Source: Utricularia gibba
Taxonomy: Eukaryota > Streptophyta > Magnoliopsida > Lamiales > Lentibulariaceae
DNA length: 64,000 bases
Assembly (NCBI GenBank): GCA_002189035.1
Contig: CM007990.1
Span: 3,534,001-3,598,000, forward strand
Direction of reading: 5' to 3'
The position numbers were made by a program, and so were the translations under genes. Below, piece after piece: positions 23,740 to 35,877 of the stretch (position 1 is its first letter; each line of letters opens with the position of its first letter). The notes under the pieces were generated by a model. It did no database searches and was not told the origin of the DNA. It worked only from the letters and a program-made list of their open reading frames with translations.

Positions 23740-26700
23740 CACGTTGTTGAACATATGCAAGTTGATAGAGTTATTATTAGTTTTATGATGTCCAATCTGG
23801 CAATGGGTGCAAAGGTCTCGAGATAATCTACTCCCGCTATCTGTAGATAGCCTTACACTACTGATTAGGCTTTAAGTTTGTTCAAAGTCCAATATGGATT
23901 ATATTTAACCTTGAATATCCATTTCAGTTCTGAGGGTCTTGTGTTTGGTGATTTAGGAATTGCCACCCATACATCATGCTTTTATACAGATTCGTGTTCA
24001 ATGTCCATAGAGTTCCTTCATTCTGGGAATTTCAAGGTTTCATAGACACAATTAGGTTCATGAAATAGGAGGCATCGATCAAGGACATCTTGGAGTGATC
24101 AATACCCCATTTTCAACATTTCATCTTCATGGTCACTGAGGTTGGTGCTGAGGTGATGTGGAAAGTAAACTACGTCATCCCGACATAGTTCATAATCTTC
24201 CAAATAGTTTGTACTTTTGTATGCAAAAATAAGTATAGGTCTTATGATGATATAGGGAGTATGTTGCACTAGAAGTGTATCTTCAAGATGCTAATTTAAG
24301 GCTTCATCTGAGACATCTAAATCTAGATCAGTACCTTTAGTTGTTCATACAGGTAATTGCTTAGTTTTGTCTTCTTCATTATTTGATGATATAGATACTA
24401 GTGCAAATTCCATAAGATTTTCAAATTGTTGGTAAACATCTTTCAAGTTGATTTCTTGAGTAGTGTCTTGTAAAAGCAGTGTACTTTGGAGGTGTGAAAT
24501 ATCATTTTCTTTGTTGAATGTTCCTCCTGAATCTTTTACTGCATGTGTTTGCACTTGACTTGACTCAACCATTGAGATATTTACTTCTGAGAACTCCATT
24601 TAAAAATTTTGTTGGATTGTTTAGCTGGATTGAGGTATTTGCATGGAAATAGTGATATTATTGTCTTCAAGGTTGTTTTCGAGATCAATTGAGGGGAATA
24701 GATGCAAGATTATGCTAGAGTAAATAGATTGATTTTATGTTTCCAATAGAGTATTCCTCTAATCATACACTTTGTCCTCATTCACTATCACATCACAGCT
24801 AATTTTGACTTCATTTGTATAGAGGTTTATACTTAATATGCTTTACTCGCATCAGCATATCCCAAGAATATCCTAGGTTTGGACATTTTATATCACTTGG
24901 TTCGCTTTTCTTTAGAAATATAGATATAGGATGATGAGCCAAAGATTTTTACATGATCCAAGGTAGGGACTTTATTGTACAAGAGCTAGTAGAGAGTTTT
25001 GTTGTCTTTGTGGGTAGAGGATTTAACAAATATACGGTAGTGTTCATTGCTTCTCCCCAGAATTCTCTAGGTATCCCTTTTTTATACTAGAGACACCTAA
25101 CCATATTAACTAACTTTAATTTTTCCACTCACAAATCTTATTCTATTTTGAAGTGTACGAGTTAGTAAACTGATGGATAATGCCATTACTCTCACATACA
25201 CTCTTTAGTTTTATCGACTTGTACTCACTGCTATTATCAGATTCGAGGGTGAGGATTTTGTTGCTGCCTTTGGTAAGAGATTTAATGATATTGAAGTAAT
25301 GTATCACCTCGTCTTTATGCTACAGAAGGTTTATTCATGTATACTTAGAATATTCATCTATGAATATCATATAGTATTTGTTCCTTGCCCTGATGAGTGT
25401 AGCCATAGGATCGCATACATCATTAGTGACTACCTCCAATTTGCGTTTAGAGAGGGATCTTCGATTCATTTTACATTCAAAGCAGGTCTGACATTTCCTT
25501 CTTCATCACTTAATTTGGGAATTCTTTCTGTGTGTTGTTTCTTTTTCAAGGTCAATAGAGAGGCGTAGTGATGATGACCACGTCTCTGATGCGATAGTTT
25601 GGAATTTTCAGTCACCATAAGACATACATCCTTATAGAGAGATGGCTATGAAAGTATAAGAGGGAAGATTCGATTGATCATGTCAACAATGAGTATTACA
25701 TTATTGTCAGCATCTCGTATAGTGCATTTGTTGTTTTCCAAGTGAACTTTGAGTCCCTTCTCAATCATTTGACCCGAACTCAATAGGTTGTGAGATATGC
25801 TCGAAACCAAGTAAGCATCATAGATTTTCACCAATTTGTGCTCAATTTCAATGCAAATGGTTCCTATGCCCAGACAAGTATAAGCTTCCCACCTTCAATC
25901 TCAATAAATTTATCAAAAAGATCTGAAATATATGAGAATATGCTTTCATCATTTGTTAGGTGATGGTTGCAGCCACTTTCGATTAGCCATATTGCTTGTT
26001 TTCGAAGATATGTGAATGAGGTAATTAGAGTGTTTTGGCACAATGGGTAAAGATCAATTTTTTTCTTATTAACCTCTTAAGCAATAGATACATTATAAAT
26101 AGAGCTAACTAATTTGTCCATATGATCAATAGCCTTTCCTCCCGATTGATGATATTTCTTCAGAGGACATAACTCGATCAACATAACCTTAAGCAAGCAG
26201 TAGGTGCAACTTGTGTCTAAATTATAGAAGCATTGTGATGGTAGGTGACCTTTCTGTTTGCAAAAAGTGTAGGGAGCACCATCAATATTTTTTTTCATAT
26301 TTAATAGAAACAAATATTGGAGGTTGAGAGGTTTCATCAAAATACTTCTTCGTGGGAAATCTGGTCTCTTGCACTTTGAAGACCATTTCCAAAACATCTG
26401 GAGAATCTTGAGTTAAGGTTTCACTTCCATTCCTTTCAATCCTTGTAGAAGTTATTTGAAGCTCATAGAGTGAATACGTCTATTGAACTTGAAAGGAGCA
26501 AGAGCATGTTCATATTGAGGAGGTACTACACTGATATGTTTTGTGCATAATTGGACGTCTTCAATATTTTTATCTAAATGTGTAAATCCAGAAAAAACAT
26601 TTATAGTTTGTTAGAAAAACTAGAAATTGACTAACTTAGAAGAATTTTCAACGTCTCATATTGCTTCCACAATGAAGATTTTCTATTAGTGCGGTTTGAG

Positions 26701-27519
26701 TGTCTCTCTCATATATTGATGCTCGAGTATCTCACGTCTTTTTTGGGGTGATGCAGTTTATAATAAGGTCATATGTGTCGTCGGTTACAACTCTACCAAG
26801 TATAGCTTGGGCTTGATTAGCTTTTTCATCCCAAGTAGCCTTTTCTTCATCTATTTTTCATGCATAGTTTGCTGAAACAACATTTCACAATTTGCAAGCA
26901 CATAAGTAGTAAGTCATTTTTTCACCCAATGTTCATACTCATTGCCTGTGAAGATTGTAGCATGTTGGTTAAAATTTGAAGCCATCAGATCATTCATAGA
27001 TGGTGAATGCTTTGAAGTTTATGAGTAGAAGGTTTTGTAGGAAAAACGAATTCACATCGGGTTCAATATGTAGGAGTTTCAAAGGAAGCAAAATAACTTA
27101 TAGGATGTTAGAGAATTTTGAGGATATTGAAACATTGTAGAACTCTTTGATTTATAATAGCTAAAGAGCCAATTTTACTAATTACAAGATGTAAAACTAG
27201 TTGTTACAACGTCTTCTTGTTTACCGTTAATTCTCCACATGTATTTGCAACTTTGCATCTAGAACTTGGGTTTGTCTGAGTGAGCTGCATAATTGGTTGG
27301 ATGACTTGTAGGATTATTGTCCAACCTTCTTGCAACTTACCGTCCCAAGTATAATGAGCCAAAGGCATTTATTATCAGCTGTCCAAATTCCTCCATGCAA
27401 AGAGCTCATTGATACACACTCCCCCTTTTCTTGCATGGTCATTGAATGTATCTGCAAGTTATCAGTTTGATATTCCGTAATCCTTGACTGGTTCTTCACT
27501 CCATTATCACTTGCCAACA
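23740..27519 (-). mobile_element. Copia element 2, 3'-truncated relative of element 1
   Basis: Minus strand. From its 5' end: LTR (27519-27069), gag (about 27040-26050, including CxxC and C-H remnants of the zinc knuckle at 26077-26397), protease, and the pre-integrase frame 25646-25834 (YLVSSISHNLLSSGQMIEKG). That frame is nearly the same as 7995-8282 in element 1. Integrase (25560-24780) follows, then a linker (24345-24599) and the start of reverse transcriptase at 23740-24120. It stops there: no RNase H and no 3' LTR. The protease triad reads ESG where element 1 has DSG, so the catalytic aspartate is lost. Many stops show that it is inactive. Confidence 0.85.
27069..27519 (-). repeat. 5' LTR of copia element 2
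   Basis: About 451 bp, the same length as the LTRs of element 1. In plus view it begins TGTAGGAGTTTCAAAGG and ends CTTGCCAACA, paralleling TGTTAGAACATGCAAGG and ATTATTGACA there. Internal blocks such as GGTTCTTCACT are shared. The internal side carries GGGTTCAATA, matching GGGTTCACCA of element 1. Confidence 0.75.
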
Positions 27520-28079
27520 GAGGCATCGTCCAAGGTTGGCATGATGTTACTTATTGCCGATTGATCTCTGGGTATGTTTCACTAGCCCTAGTTTTGCTCA
27601 AAGCCAATTGGGTAATTCAGATATCTTTTATATTTCTTTGGTTTTAGCCTTAGTGTCTCCGGTGTGTTATGTGGATGCCTCAGGTTGCACATGTGGAGAT
27701 GGTGGGTCTGTGGCTTGCGCAAGTGGAGTCGAAGCTTGCATTTTGTTAAGATATTAGCTTGCATTATTCTTCCATGGACAATTTTTCCATGACCCTTCAT
27801 TGTAATCTCCAATGGTATTAGTAGTGAGGAGAGAAATCTCTTCATTTTTGGATGACAAAAAGCAAACCATAGATTTTTCTTCATCAAGTTTGGGGTTAGT
27901 TGGAAAGATCTATCAGAATGTGCAATGCATCTATATTTGATCTTACCTCTTCATGAAACCTTTTCAAACATTAAATATTTTCTTGAAAACATATGATCCA
28001 TGGTATCTTTATTTGAGTTTTCTTGGAAGCAAACAAAAACAAAAGTTAAATAACAAAACTTCATCACCTTGTGTTAGGT
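27520..28079. other. Unassigned spacer
   Basis: Frames at 27554-27757 plus and 27588-27887 minus overlap each other and match nothing I recognise. The region lies between copia element 2 and gypsy integrase remains and is probably transposon-derived. Confidence 0.35.
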
Positions 28080-28900
28080 CCTTGTACAATTGATTCTCAT
28101 GCCAAGCCTTTGTTTGTTTCTTGTATAACTTGACATTTTGATTCGTGTTCATCCTTAACTCGTTCAGCTTCTGAAGTTACAAGATTCTTTGTTCCTCAAT
28201 TGCCTTGGTGCCCAAATTAATTTCTTGATCATCTAGTAAGCCTTGTGTTCCAATTTTACTAGCAAATGACGGGATTTTCGATAAAGTAAATAATAAGAGG
28301 TGGTTACTAATAATATCCTATATGCAGTGCAATAAGTTCATTAAGAATCTGTTAATTTTATTGCCCAATCCTTGTGGGTTTTGGCCACTGTATGCTCCAA
28401 AATCATCTTTAATTTCCTATGAGTTAACTCCATTTGACCCTAGGTTTGTGAGTGATATGGAATTGATGATATATGTCTACTCCATATTTGTGCAAGAGCT
28501 TTTGGAACTTTCTCTCAATAAAATATTTTCCATCATCATTTATGATGTATTTGGGCACACCAAATCTGAGTAGAATAATCTGTTTAAAAAGCTTAATTAT
28601 AGCTTTTCCATCAGTTATTGGAACTGCAATAGCATCTACCTACTTTCAAACATAATTCATGACCATAAGAATTTAGGTATTGTAATAAGAAGAAGGAAAA
28701 TGTTCCTTAAACTGTAGACTCCAAACATCAAATATTTCCACTTCTAGAATATAGGTCATAGGTGCTTCATCTCTTTTGGAAATAGAACCCGTATAATTGC
28801 ATGGCTTGCATGCTGGAGTGAATGACCTTAATTATCATTCATGGTAGGCCAACAAAATGTAGATTGAAGAATTTTGAACAATGTGTTTGATGGTGTTGCA
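28080..28900 (-). mobile_element. Ty3/gypsy integrase fragment
   Basis: Conceptual translation of the minus strand, across stops, gives the gypsy integrase order. A zinc-binding CxxC remnant (about 28780-28830) comes first, then DAIAVPITDGKAIIKLF (normally EAI--NDA-VV-KFL). RFGVPKYIINDDGKYF follows (normally RFG-PR-IISD-GTHF), and then the HKPRVKW region. No LTRs can be paired with it. Confidence 0.72.
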
Positions 28901-29590
28901 TGTCTTCCATATGGTGACGAATGACAATGCTAAATAACATCTCTTGCCTCCTCTGGGTAGACATCTTTTGATAATTCTAAGCCACCGGAGTAGTGTTTTC
29001 CTCTATGCCCATCATCTGCATGATCGACGGGAACTCTTCAAGAGAAGATATCAGGTGGGTGTGCACATTCCACCGCTTCTAACTCTTTCTCTTCCTCCTC
29101 TCTCCGTCGTGCGGATCATTTTCTTCTCTTTTGGGTGTTATTGTTGGAGCTCTCACCCACCTCCATGTCGGCATTGCACGGCACCGATCCTTCGCTCCGT
29201 CCAATGTCCCTAGGGTTGACTTCTGTCTCCGCTAGCTCAGAAGAAGGAACTATGCGCATTCCGAAGAGCCAAATACCCACCATTGCTTTTCAGGAGTTTG
29301 CAAAGAGAATTTTGATGTGCTGCAAAAGCAATACATTAGGTATTACTCCTTATATAAACAAGGAGAATGCAATCTACACTCCATATCCTGAAAATATACT
29401 ATATTCATATTTACATGTACTCAAGGAAACATTTTGGAAAAATATATGGATTTCGTCATTCTAACAAACTCATGTCATGATTTCTCAAGATTTGGTAAAT
29501 AAATCATTTTTAGAAAAATAAAAACCCCTAATATTAACAAACTTGTATGATGGTTACAAACTGAATAATTTCAAGACGCTTGATTTTAGG
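28901..29590. other. Unassigned region with a GC-richer core
   Basis: 28944-29290 is richer in C and G than its surroundings, with pyrimidine-rich stretches. Overlapping frames at 28944-29213 and 29135-29464 plus have no recognised domain. A captured gene fragment or a transposon leader are both possible. Confidence 0.3.
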
Positions 29591-29600
29591 GGATGCTTCG

Positions 29601-29755
29601 AGGAAGTGCTTTTGCTAGTTTCATATTAAAACATCCGGGTTAGGGTTAGTTTGATAGAATATCAACGAATATTTCATATTAAAACACCATTTAAAAAACA
29701 TAGGTTCCTCTCATAAATAATATTTTGCTTGTGCAAGGAAGTGCTTTTGCTAGTT
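29601..29755. repeat. Short spaced direct repeats
   Basis: AGGAAGTGCTTTTGCTAGTT is present exactly at 29601-29620 and 29736-29755. Within the interval, TTTCATATTAAAACA occurs at 29619-29633 and 29672-29686. The nesting suggests local duplication with partial loss. Confidence 0.75.
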
Positions 29756-29879
29756 GAAGTTTAAATTTTGGTGCATGATATCTTCATAAATGGGAATTCA
29801 CATGTCTTTGCTAAAATGTCATTTTCCATATCAAATATATTTATAAAATCAATTCAAAATCATTTTGAAAATAAAGTGT

Positions 29880-30520
29880 AGAATGGTAGAACCAGGGTCG
29901 ATCACAAGGAGTTCGTAGTTTTAATGTGTTTTTGTAATGCAAAATTTCAGAATAATTCTACTCATAGTTTTAGGTAAAACTAACAATGAAATGTAAGTTC
30001 AACAATTGAAATTAGATCGCAACACAGAAGGTAACAATGTTGTTTTTTTTCACAAAATAACACTAGGATACTTCAAGCTAGATTAGGAGATGTGATACTC
30101 AAATTTTCTAATTTAATTTATGATTTTCTACATGCATAACTTGGAATAATCTAAGTCTACCCATATTATTTTTCATATTTTTGGTTAAGTTAGTCTCTAA
30201 TGTTCTTATCCATTTCATATTTGGATCTACCCACATGAGGAATACGTAAAACTATGTGTATCCGGTTCTACTACATCTATCTAAAACTATCACTTAATAT
30301 ACACATATCAATTCATTGATCCATCTTTGAATCAAGCGTTTGAACCATCAATTAGTACTAGTCTCTCCTCCCCTTAGATCTTCTCGAGAAATGTGAGAAA
30401 TGAACAATCAATGAATCCAATTATTGATTATTTAGTAAATTCTAAACCATATCACATTTACAAACATTAATGCATCTCTAAAAACATGAAATTTGTGTGT
30501 TATCACATCTCCACTGAAAA
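29880..30520. repeat. Repeat related to 700-1000 and 14300-14480
   Basis: The phrase CAGGGTCGATCACAAGGAGTT at 29893-29913, then AACTAACAATGAAATG, and about 30150 TAAGTCTACCCAT, parallel AGGGTCGAACACAAGGAGC and CTAGGTCTACCCG near 709 and 960. The shared leader-like string suggests one dispersed, non-coding repeat family. No domain is visible. Confidence 0.45.
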
Positions 30521-31269
30521 AAATTACAATATCAACATATTAAGGCAAAATTCTCTTAAATAGCAAGAATATATTATGTGGAGAAAGAATCATCAACTGC
30601 TAACTCTCCCATACTCGTTTCAATCTAGAGGCATGACAAATGATCCGCTTCTCGATTCATACTTGTTCGAAAGGTATTTAAAGCTAAATGATTAATGTGA
30701 ACAATTACCTTCTCACCCAATAAGTAAGATTTGAATTTTTCAATGGAAAAAACAATTGCCAACAACTATTTTTATGTTGTTGAATAGTTTCATTAGGTTG
30801 CATTGAAAGTTTTACAAGCATAATAAATTATATGAATTACTTTGTCTTTTTTCTATAAGAACATCACCCATTACACAATCACTAGTATTGTACATTAGGT
30901 CTAATAACAATACTCAATCTGGTGGTTGAAGAATGGATACAATCACAAAAGCCTGCTTTAGTATATTGAAGGCATGCATACATTCTATACTAAAACAGAA
31001 TTCTGTATTTTGTGCGAGTAGCACTCTTTATGGTCTAAAAATAAAAAAAATTAAAATAAATCTCCTATAAAATCTTGCATGATTCAAGAAAATTCTAACC
31101 CATGAAATTGCGAATTTTTAGGAAAAACTTTTGTAAGGAATTTATGCACTTGGAAAACCCATAATTAGGGGAAAAACTCATAATCAGAACCAATAATAGT
31201 TCCAATTTAAAAGAATCAGAACCAACAACTTCGATTTACGAGAATCAAAACCCAAAATCAAAAGCAGTA

Positions 31270-32290
31270 GCAACTCTACTTTACGAGATATGATCAATTA
31301 GTTCATCGAAATACAAGATTGAATCAAAGAGCGATGGAGTAGATCCAACAATTAAATGAGTTAGTGGTTGAACAAATTAAAAATATAAATATCGATTACT
31401 CAAACAAATTAAGCAAGTGAGAAAAAATTTTCAGACCAAATGACAAAGGTGAATGAGCATTTGGAGCAGCCCGATATAACTACTTGCATCTTAGATAGTC
31501 GGATGAATAATATTGCTCAATGTTATCAAATTTCAAGGCTTCCAAGTCAACCCTAGAAAAACTCTACTGAATGCAAAGTTGTGGCAATCAGAAGTAGATT
31601 AGGGATGATAACTACAACAATAGTGGTACTAGTGTGATAAGATGAGTTGTTGGATGTTCTAGTATATATATTTACTTACTACTTATAATCCTTCAATACC
31701 TTATTCCCAAAGATAGATAAAATCATCAGTAGATCAACAATATTTTATGTTTTAAAAGATACTGAAAATCCTTCATGTTAATATCTCATTTACAAATGTG
31801 ATGCTCTAAATGCCACTTTTGCAAGATATTTTCAATCTATTGAAGGAAGATTGAAAATGATGCTCCAATACAACATGGTTCTAAAACATGTGTTGATTCA
31901 AAAACATATAGGTCCTAGAATTTTACAATCCCTTGAGTAATTGGAAGGAACAATTTTGAGAAGCACTAAATCTTGAGGAGCTTCAAGTCATGAAAACTTA
32001 ATTGGTTTTTATTGATAAATCCATGAAGAATCCTCAAAGAGTGGTAGAAAATATACTCGTAAGAATTAGCACATATTATATGCCTTATGATTTTGTTGTT
32101 TATGATATGACGATTGATGTGAATGTGTCAGTCATCTTTGGAAGATCTTTTATGACAACCACAAGAGCAATAATCAATGTAATAGCAAGAAAATAAACAT
32201 TTAGATTCAAAGAGTAAGAATTAGAGTTTAATGTTAATCCAACTTTATTGACTGTGACTAGCTTATACTAGGGCAAACAAAAAATGTGGT
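31270..32290 (+). mobile_element. Ty3/gypsy gag-protease fragment
   Basis: Plus strand. 32002-32196 reads DKSMKNPQRVVENILVRI, then PYDFVVYDM, then VSVIFGRSFMTTTRAIINV. This is the retropepsin domain of plant gypsy elements (cf. RS-K-P-GV-EDVLVKV, P-DFVVLDM, PIILGRPFLAT-RA-IDV). The upstream 31430-31600 part shows the end of gag (RLPSQ, then NPRK). It is opposite in orientation to the integrase piece at 28.1-28.9 kb, so the two come from different insertions. Confidence 0.82.
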
Positions 32291-32665
32291 TACATAGGAG
32301 TATTCACAATTAGTTTTCCCACTTGAGATTCAGAAGATAAATTACATGAAAGAAGAAAAATAGACATTCCAAATGACACACCGATAATGGCCCAATTAAG
32401 GAGTTCGATGTTGCAAGAAAAATTAAATTGAAGAAGTTACCATCATCATTAAGGAATTTCTTAATGATGATCACACTTATCCCATTATTGTCAATATAAG
32501 ATTGAACAAAAAATGCACTCACAAGTTGTTGCACATCTTGTGCAAGCATCGACATACCATGTGGTATCATTGTTATTACATGAAAGGATTGGGCCCTCAA
32601 TTCTAAACTCATCAGGTTCACTTGAAAATAGAGGAGAATGCTTCTACTTTCAGTGTATCTGATTC

Positions 32666-32797
32666 TTATTCGACCCAGGTACGAATATGTTTGACATTGC
32701 GGCGAAATATGGCAGCCGATTGTTTCATGTCACTCCTCAACAATAGCACATAAGCAGTCACCCCAGCAACAGTCAGTATTAAATTGGCCAATGCCAT
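32666..32797 (-). CDS. Short membrane-anchored protein, probably truncated gene
   Basis: A 43-residue frame beginning MALANLILTVAGVTAYVLLL: one N-terminal hydrophobic helix, followed by RSDMKQSAAIFRRN and a basic tail ending WVE. I recall small plant membrane proteins of about 75 residues with this N-terminus, continuing E-E-S-A-A-A-S-K after W-[LV]-E. Here the codon after WVE is TAA and the next two are GAA TCA. This looks like a nonsense change in an otherwise conserved gene. The family assignment is from memory and uncertain. It lies downstream of the PPR gene on the same strand. Confidence 0.45.
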   Translation of the reverse strand: MALANLILTVAGVTAYVLLLRSDMKQSAAIFRRNVKHIRTWVE

Positions 32798-33490
32798 TTC
32801 TCTGCACATCAAGCGAATTAACAGTCACTATAAAGTATAAACCCATAGCAACCGAATCATCCAGTAAGAACAAGCGAAAGCATTACGACCTGCAATTCAT
32901 AAATAACGCAACTTATCACCTTGAAAAAATATATACTGATGAGCATCCTCACTTTCAATCCCCATGGCGTACTCTTGCGGATATACATAATACAACAAAA
33001 AATTTGAAAGAAAGGTTTAATCCCACATAGACATTGATAGAAACAAAACTTTACGCTGAACAAAAGACATCTTTCGACAGTATCAACCATCTCCAAATTC
33101 ATTCCAAGGAGAAGGGCAACCGGGGATAGTGATATGGCAGCATATTTATCCGCAGCTCCATGCACGCCCACACACCATTGGATCCAACATAGTGAATAAC
33201 GGGCGATCGAGCCATAGGAAATGAGCAACCCAGCCCAAAGAGCAGATAAATTACCTTGTATATGACACAGAGAACAACTGATCAGGAAATCCGTAGCTGA
33301 AGTGGAGTTGAGGATGGCGACACTTTTGGGCAGTCTAAATGGGTAGTATTCCACTGATCATACTAAAAAAAGAAGAGGCTTGCTTGCTGTCTGGCATTTA
33401 CACAGTTGCAGTGTACGTAGGTTACAGTTTTACAAGAAATCTCTGATGGAGAAACCAAGCAAGCACACATGTTACAGCATATGACATTCA
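32798..33490. other. Spacer, possible leader of the small membrane-protein gene
   Basis: The minus strand contains a 165-codon frame (32857-33354) that resembles nothing known and overlaps a plus frame. The interval would hold the 5' leader of 32666-32797 and the 3' end of the PPR transcript. Confidence 0.3.
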
Positions 33491-35877
33491 TCACTGCAGG
33501 GGCAGGGACAATCCACCATCTTTAAGCATACGTGCAGGCACACCATCATCATTCAAAAGTCTTCTTGTTTCCTTACCAAGAAAGGACTCAATGTCATACC
33601 CGGCGGATCTCATTCTGTTGACAAGCTCAAGAGCCTTAGTCGCTTCGCCTCTCAAATAAAGAAGCTTGAGTAAGAAATCACACTCGTCACCCAGAGCGTA
33701 GCCTTCCCGCATCATGTAGACAGCAACATCAATAGCATCCTCAGTTTTTTCTCTATAGCCAAGACAATAAATCAATTTCACACATCCCGCAGGAGAAACA
33801 GGAATCTTGAACTCTTCAAAAGTGGAAAATACCTTAATGGCCCCCTCTACCATGTATGTATCGCATAAGCAAGCTAAGAAAATGTTACAAGGGGCTGGAT
33901 GGAAATCCGAAGAACCCATGCTAATTTCAAGCAAGCTTCGAAAAGCCTTCTCCATATCACCTTTCCTGAAACATTCCTCTATCAATCCTAGGGACTCATT
34001 CTCATAGCGAGGTAGAGTTATTACATACCTTAACCAATAATCAAAAACAGCAGACAAATTCTTCCTTTTGGATGCCCATGTCATAAATGTCACATACACA
34101 TCTAACTTAGGTTTGTATCCACCTTCTAACATCTGCTCAAGGAGTTTATGAGCATCACGTTCTCTATTCATCATTAGAAGACCATTAATGAGGGTCGCAT
34201 ATGTCACCGAGTCTGGTACAAAACTCTTGTGCTGGAGAAAATTCAAGAACTTAAGGGAACGGTTAACCATACCAGCCTTGCACATACCATGTAGCAAAAT
34301 GTTGTATGTTCTAGTGTCTGGGGCAACCCAGCTCGAAAGCTTCATGATTTCCTTGTAAGCCTTCATAATTCTCCAGAAAAGACCATTTCCTCTATCTTAT
34401 TTTGTAGACTAGAAGCATCAAGCACTGGTTCAGAGCCTTGAGATAGCCGGAGATAAACTGATGGGGCAATCTCCATCTTGAGCAAAGTTTTGTGAGCTTT
34501 TTCCAGCTTACCAGCCTTGCAAAACCCATCTATCAGGGCATTAAACGTCACAACGGATGGTGGACACCCAAGCTTTTCCATGTCATTGAAAATCTGCAGA
34601 GCCTCGTCCAATAGGCCATTCCTGCATAAACCACACATAAGAATAGTGTAGGTGAATGTGTTGGGGAACTCATTATGCCGTGAAATCTCAAGTTTAAGAG
34701 ATTTAGCTGCATCCAAATGCCCACTATCACATAAACCCTTGATTATAGTGTTGTAGCAGTGTGTATCAGGTGTAACACCTTTTGCATTCATATCATTGAA
34801 CATCTTCATTGCATCTTTTATCCTCCCTGCATTACATAATCCGCGCATCATAATTGTGTACAATATGAGATCAGGTTGAAAGCCCAAATCAATAACCCTC
34901 GCGAAGTATTCTTCTGCCTCATTAATTCTCTTTACTCTAATTAAGCCATCGATCAAGGAGCTAAAACTACGTAGGCTCACATAATGAAAATGTGTCTTCA
35001 TAATCTTCATGAGAAAAATTGCCCTATCAATCTTACCACACTTACAGAACCCATCAAGCAAAGCATTGAATGCAGCCAAATCAGGTGTACAACCGTCAAG
35101 ATGCATCGTCTTAAACATCCTATATGCTGCGAGTGGCTTATTTCCCTTGCACAAGCCTGAAATAATCACTGTATACGTCACAACATCTGGAGATATTCCT
35201 TTCACTGTCATTTCACTGAACAGAGTGAAAGCATCCTCAATCCTTTCACACTGCAACAAAGCATCAAGTAAAACATCATACGTTCTACGGTTCAGGTTAG
35301 TACTTGACTTAAGCATTAAATTGTACACCGCCAATGCCAGTGTAGGTAAGTGATTCCTAACCAAAACAGTCAACAACACATTGTAAGCTTCTACATTAGG
35401 TTTACAATCGTAATCCTTCATCCTACCGAAGGTCTCAACCACCTTTTCTACTTTCTCCAACCTCCGATAGCCTAACATCAACACCAAAAATGCATCCACA
35501 GGAACTGGCAACTTCTTATCTTTGAACTCATCAAGAACATTCCAATACAAATCAAAAGGATTCGAATTCCCATCTTCCAATAGCATGTCAACTGTCATAC
35601 CACATGAAAACCTACTTTGAAACTGAGCATTACCAGAAGTCCAAATGAAAAATCTAAAGAAAACTCTTCGATCAGTAGTGAATTGAGACAAGGACCGAAG
35701 AACTGAAAATACGATTTTACGATTAAGAAATGGTGTGACCTTAATAAGTCTAGGCCCAACTATACGCTCATCTCTTAGCATGGATAGAACCAAATTCGTC
35801 GACTTCAGTGTGGCGACTGTTACATCAGAGATGCTTTGAGGCTTGATGCAACGAAGTTTCTCCATCATGTTGCACAT
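33491..35877 (-). CDS. P-class PPR protein (At1g79540 type), interrupted by a frameshift
   Basis: Two minus-strand frames together cover one P-class PPR protein of about 795 residues. 35877-34363 (504 residues from the first ATG) is followed by 34366-33491 (291 residues) in another frame. Repeats are regular 35-mers (SPDVVTYTVIISGLCKG, TPDTHCYNTIIKGLCDSG, PPSVVTFNALIDGFCKAG, APDTRTYNILLHGMCKAG), about 17 in all. Order and sequence follow Arabidopsis At1g79540 across the break: SGEL / MKAYKEI corresponds to its SGSI-LKAYRDL. One missing base in the ten bases before 34366 explains the shift. The family is organelle-targeted and RNA-binding; the exact target is unknown. It is either a recent pseudogene or an assembly error. 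The 35904 upstream limit of the open frame has no ATG, so 35877 is taken as the start. Confidence 0.85.

Noticed and set aside
28944-29464. Overlapping plus-strand frames of 89 and 109 codons
   Set aside because: They overlap in different frames and show no known domain; left as an unassigned region.
29637-29649. Telomere-like GGGTTAGGGTTAG
   Set aside because: Only two units with no array around them; chance occurrence is likely.
32857-33354. 165-codon minus-strand frame downstream of the PPR gene
   Set aside because: No similarity is recognised, and it lies in probable untranslated or intergenic DNA.
34363-34366. Overlapping ATGA between the two PPR frames, as in coupled genes
   Set aside because: Nuclear plant genes are not translated this way, and homology runs straight through the overlap, so a one-base frameshift is the better explanation.
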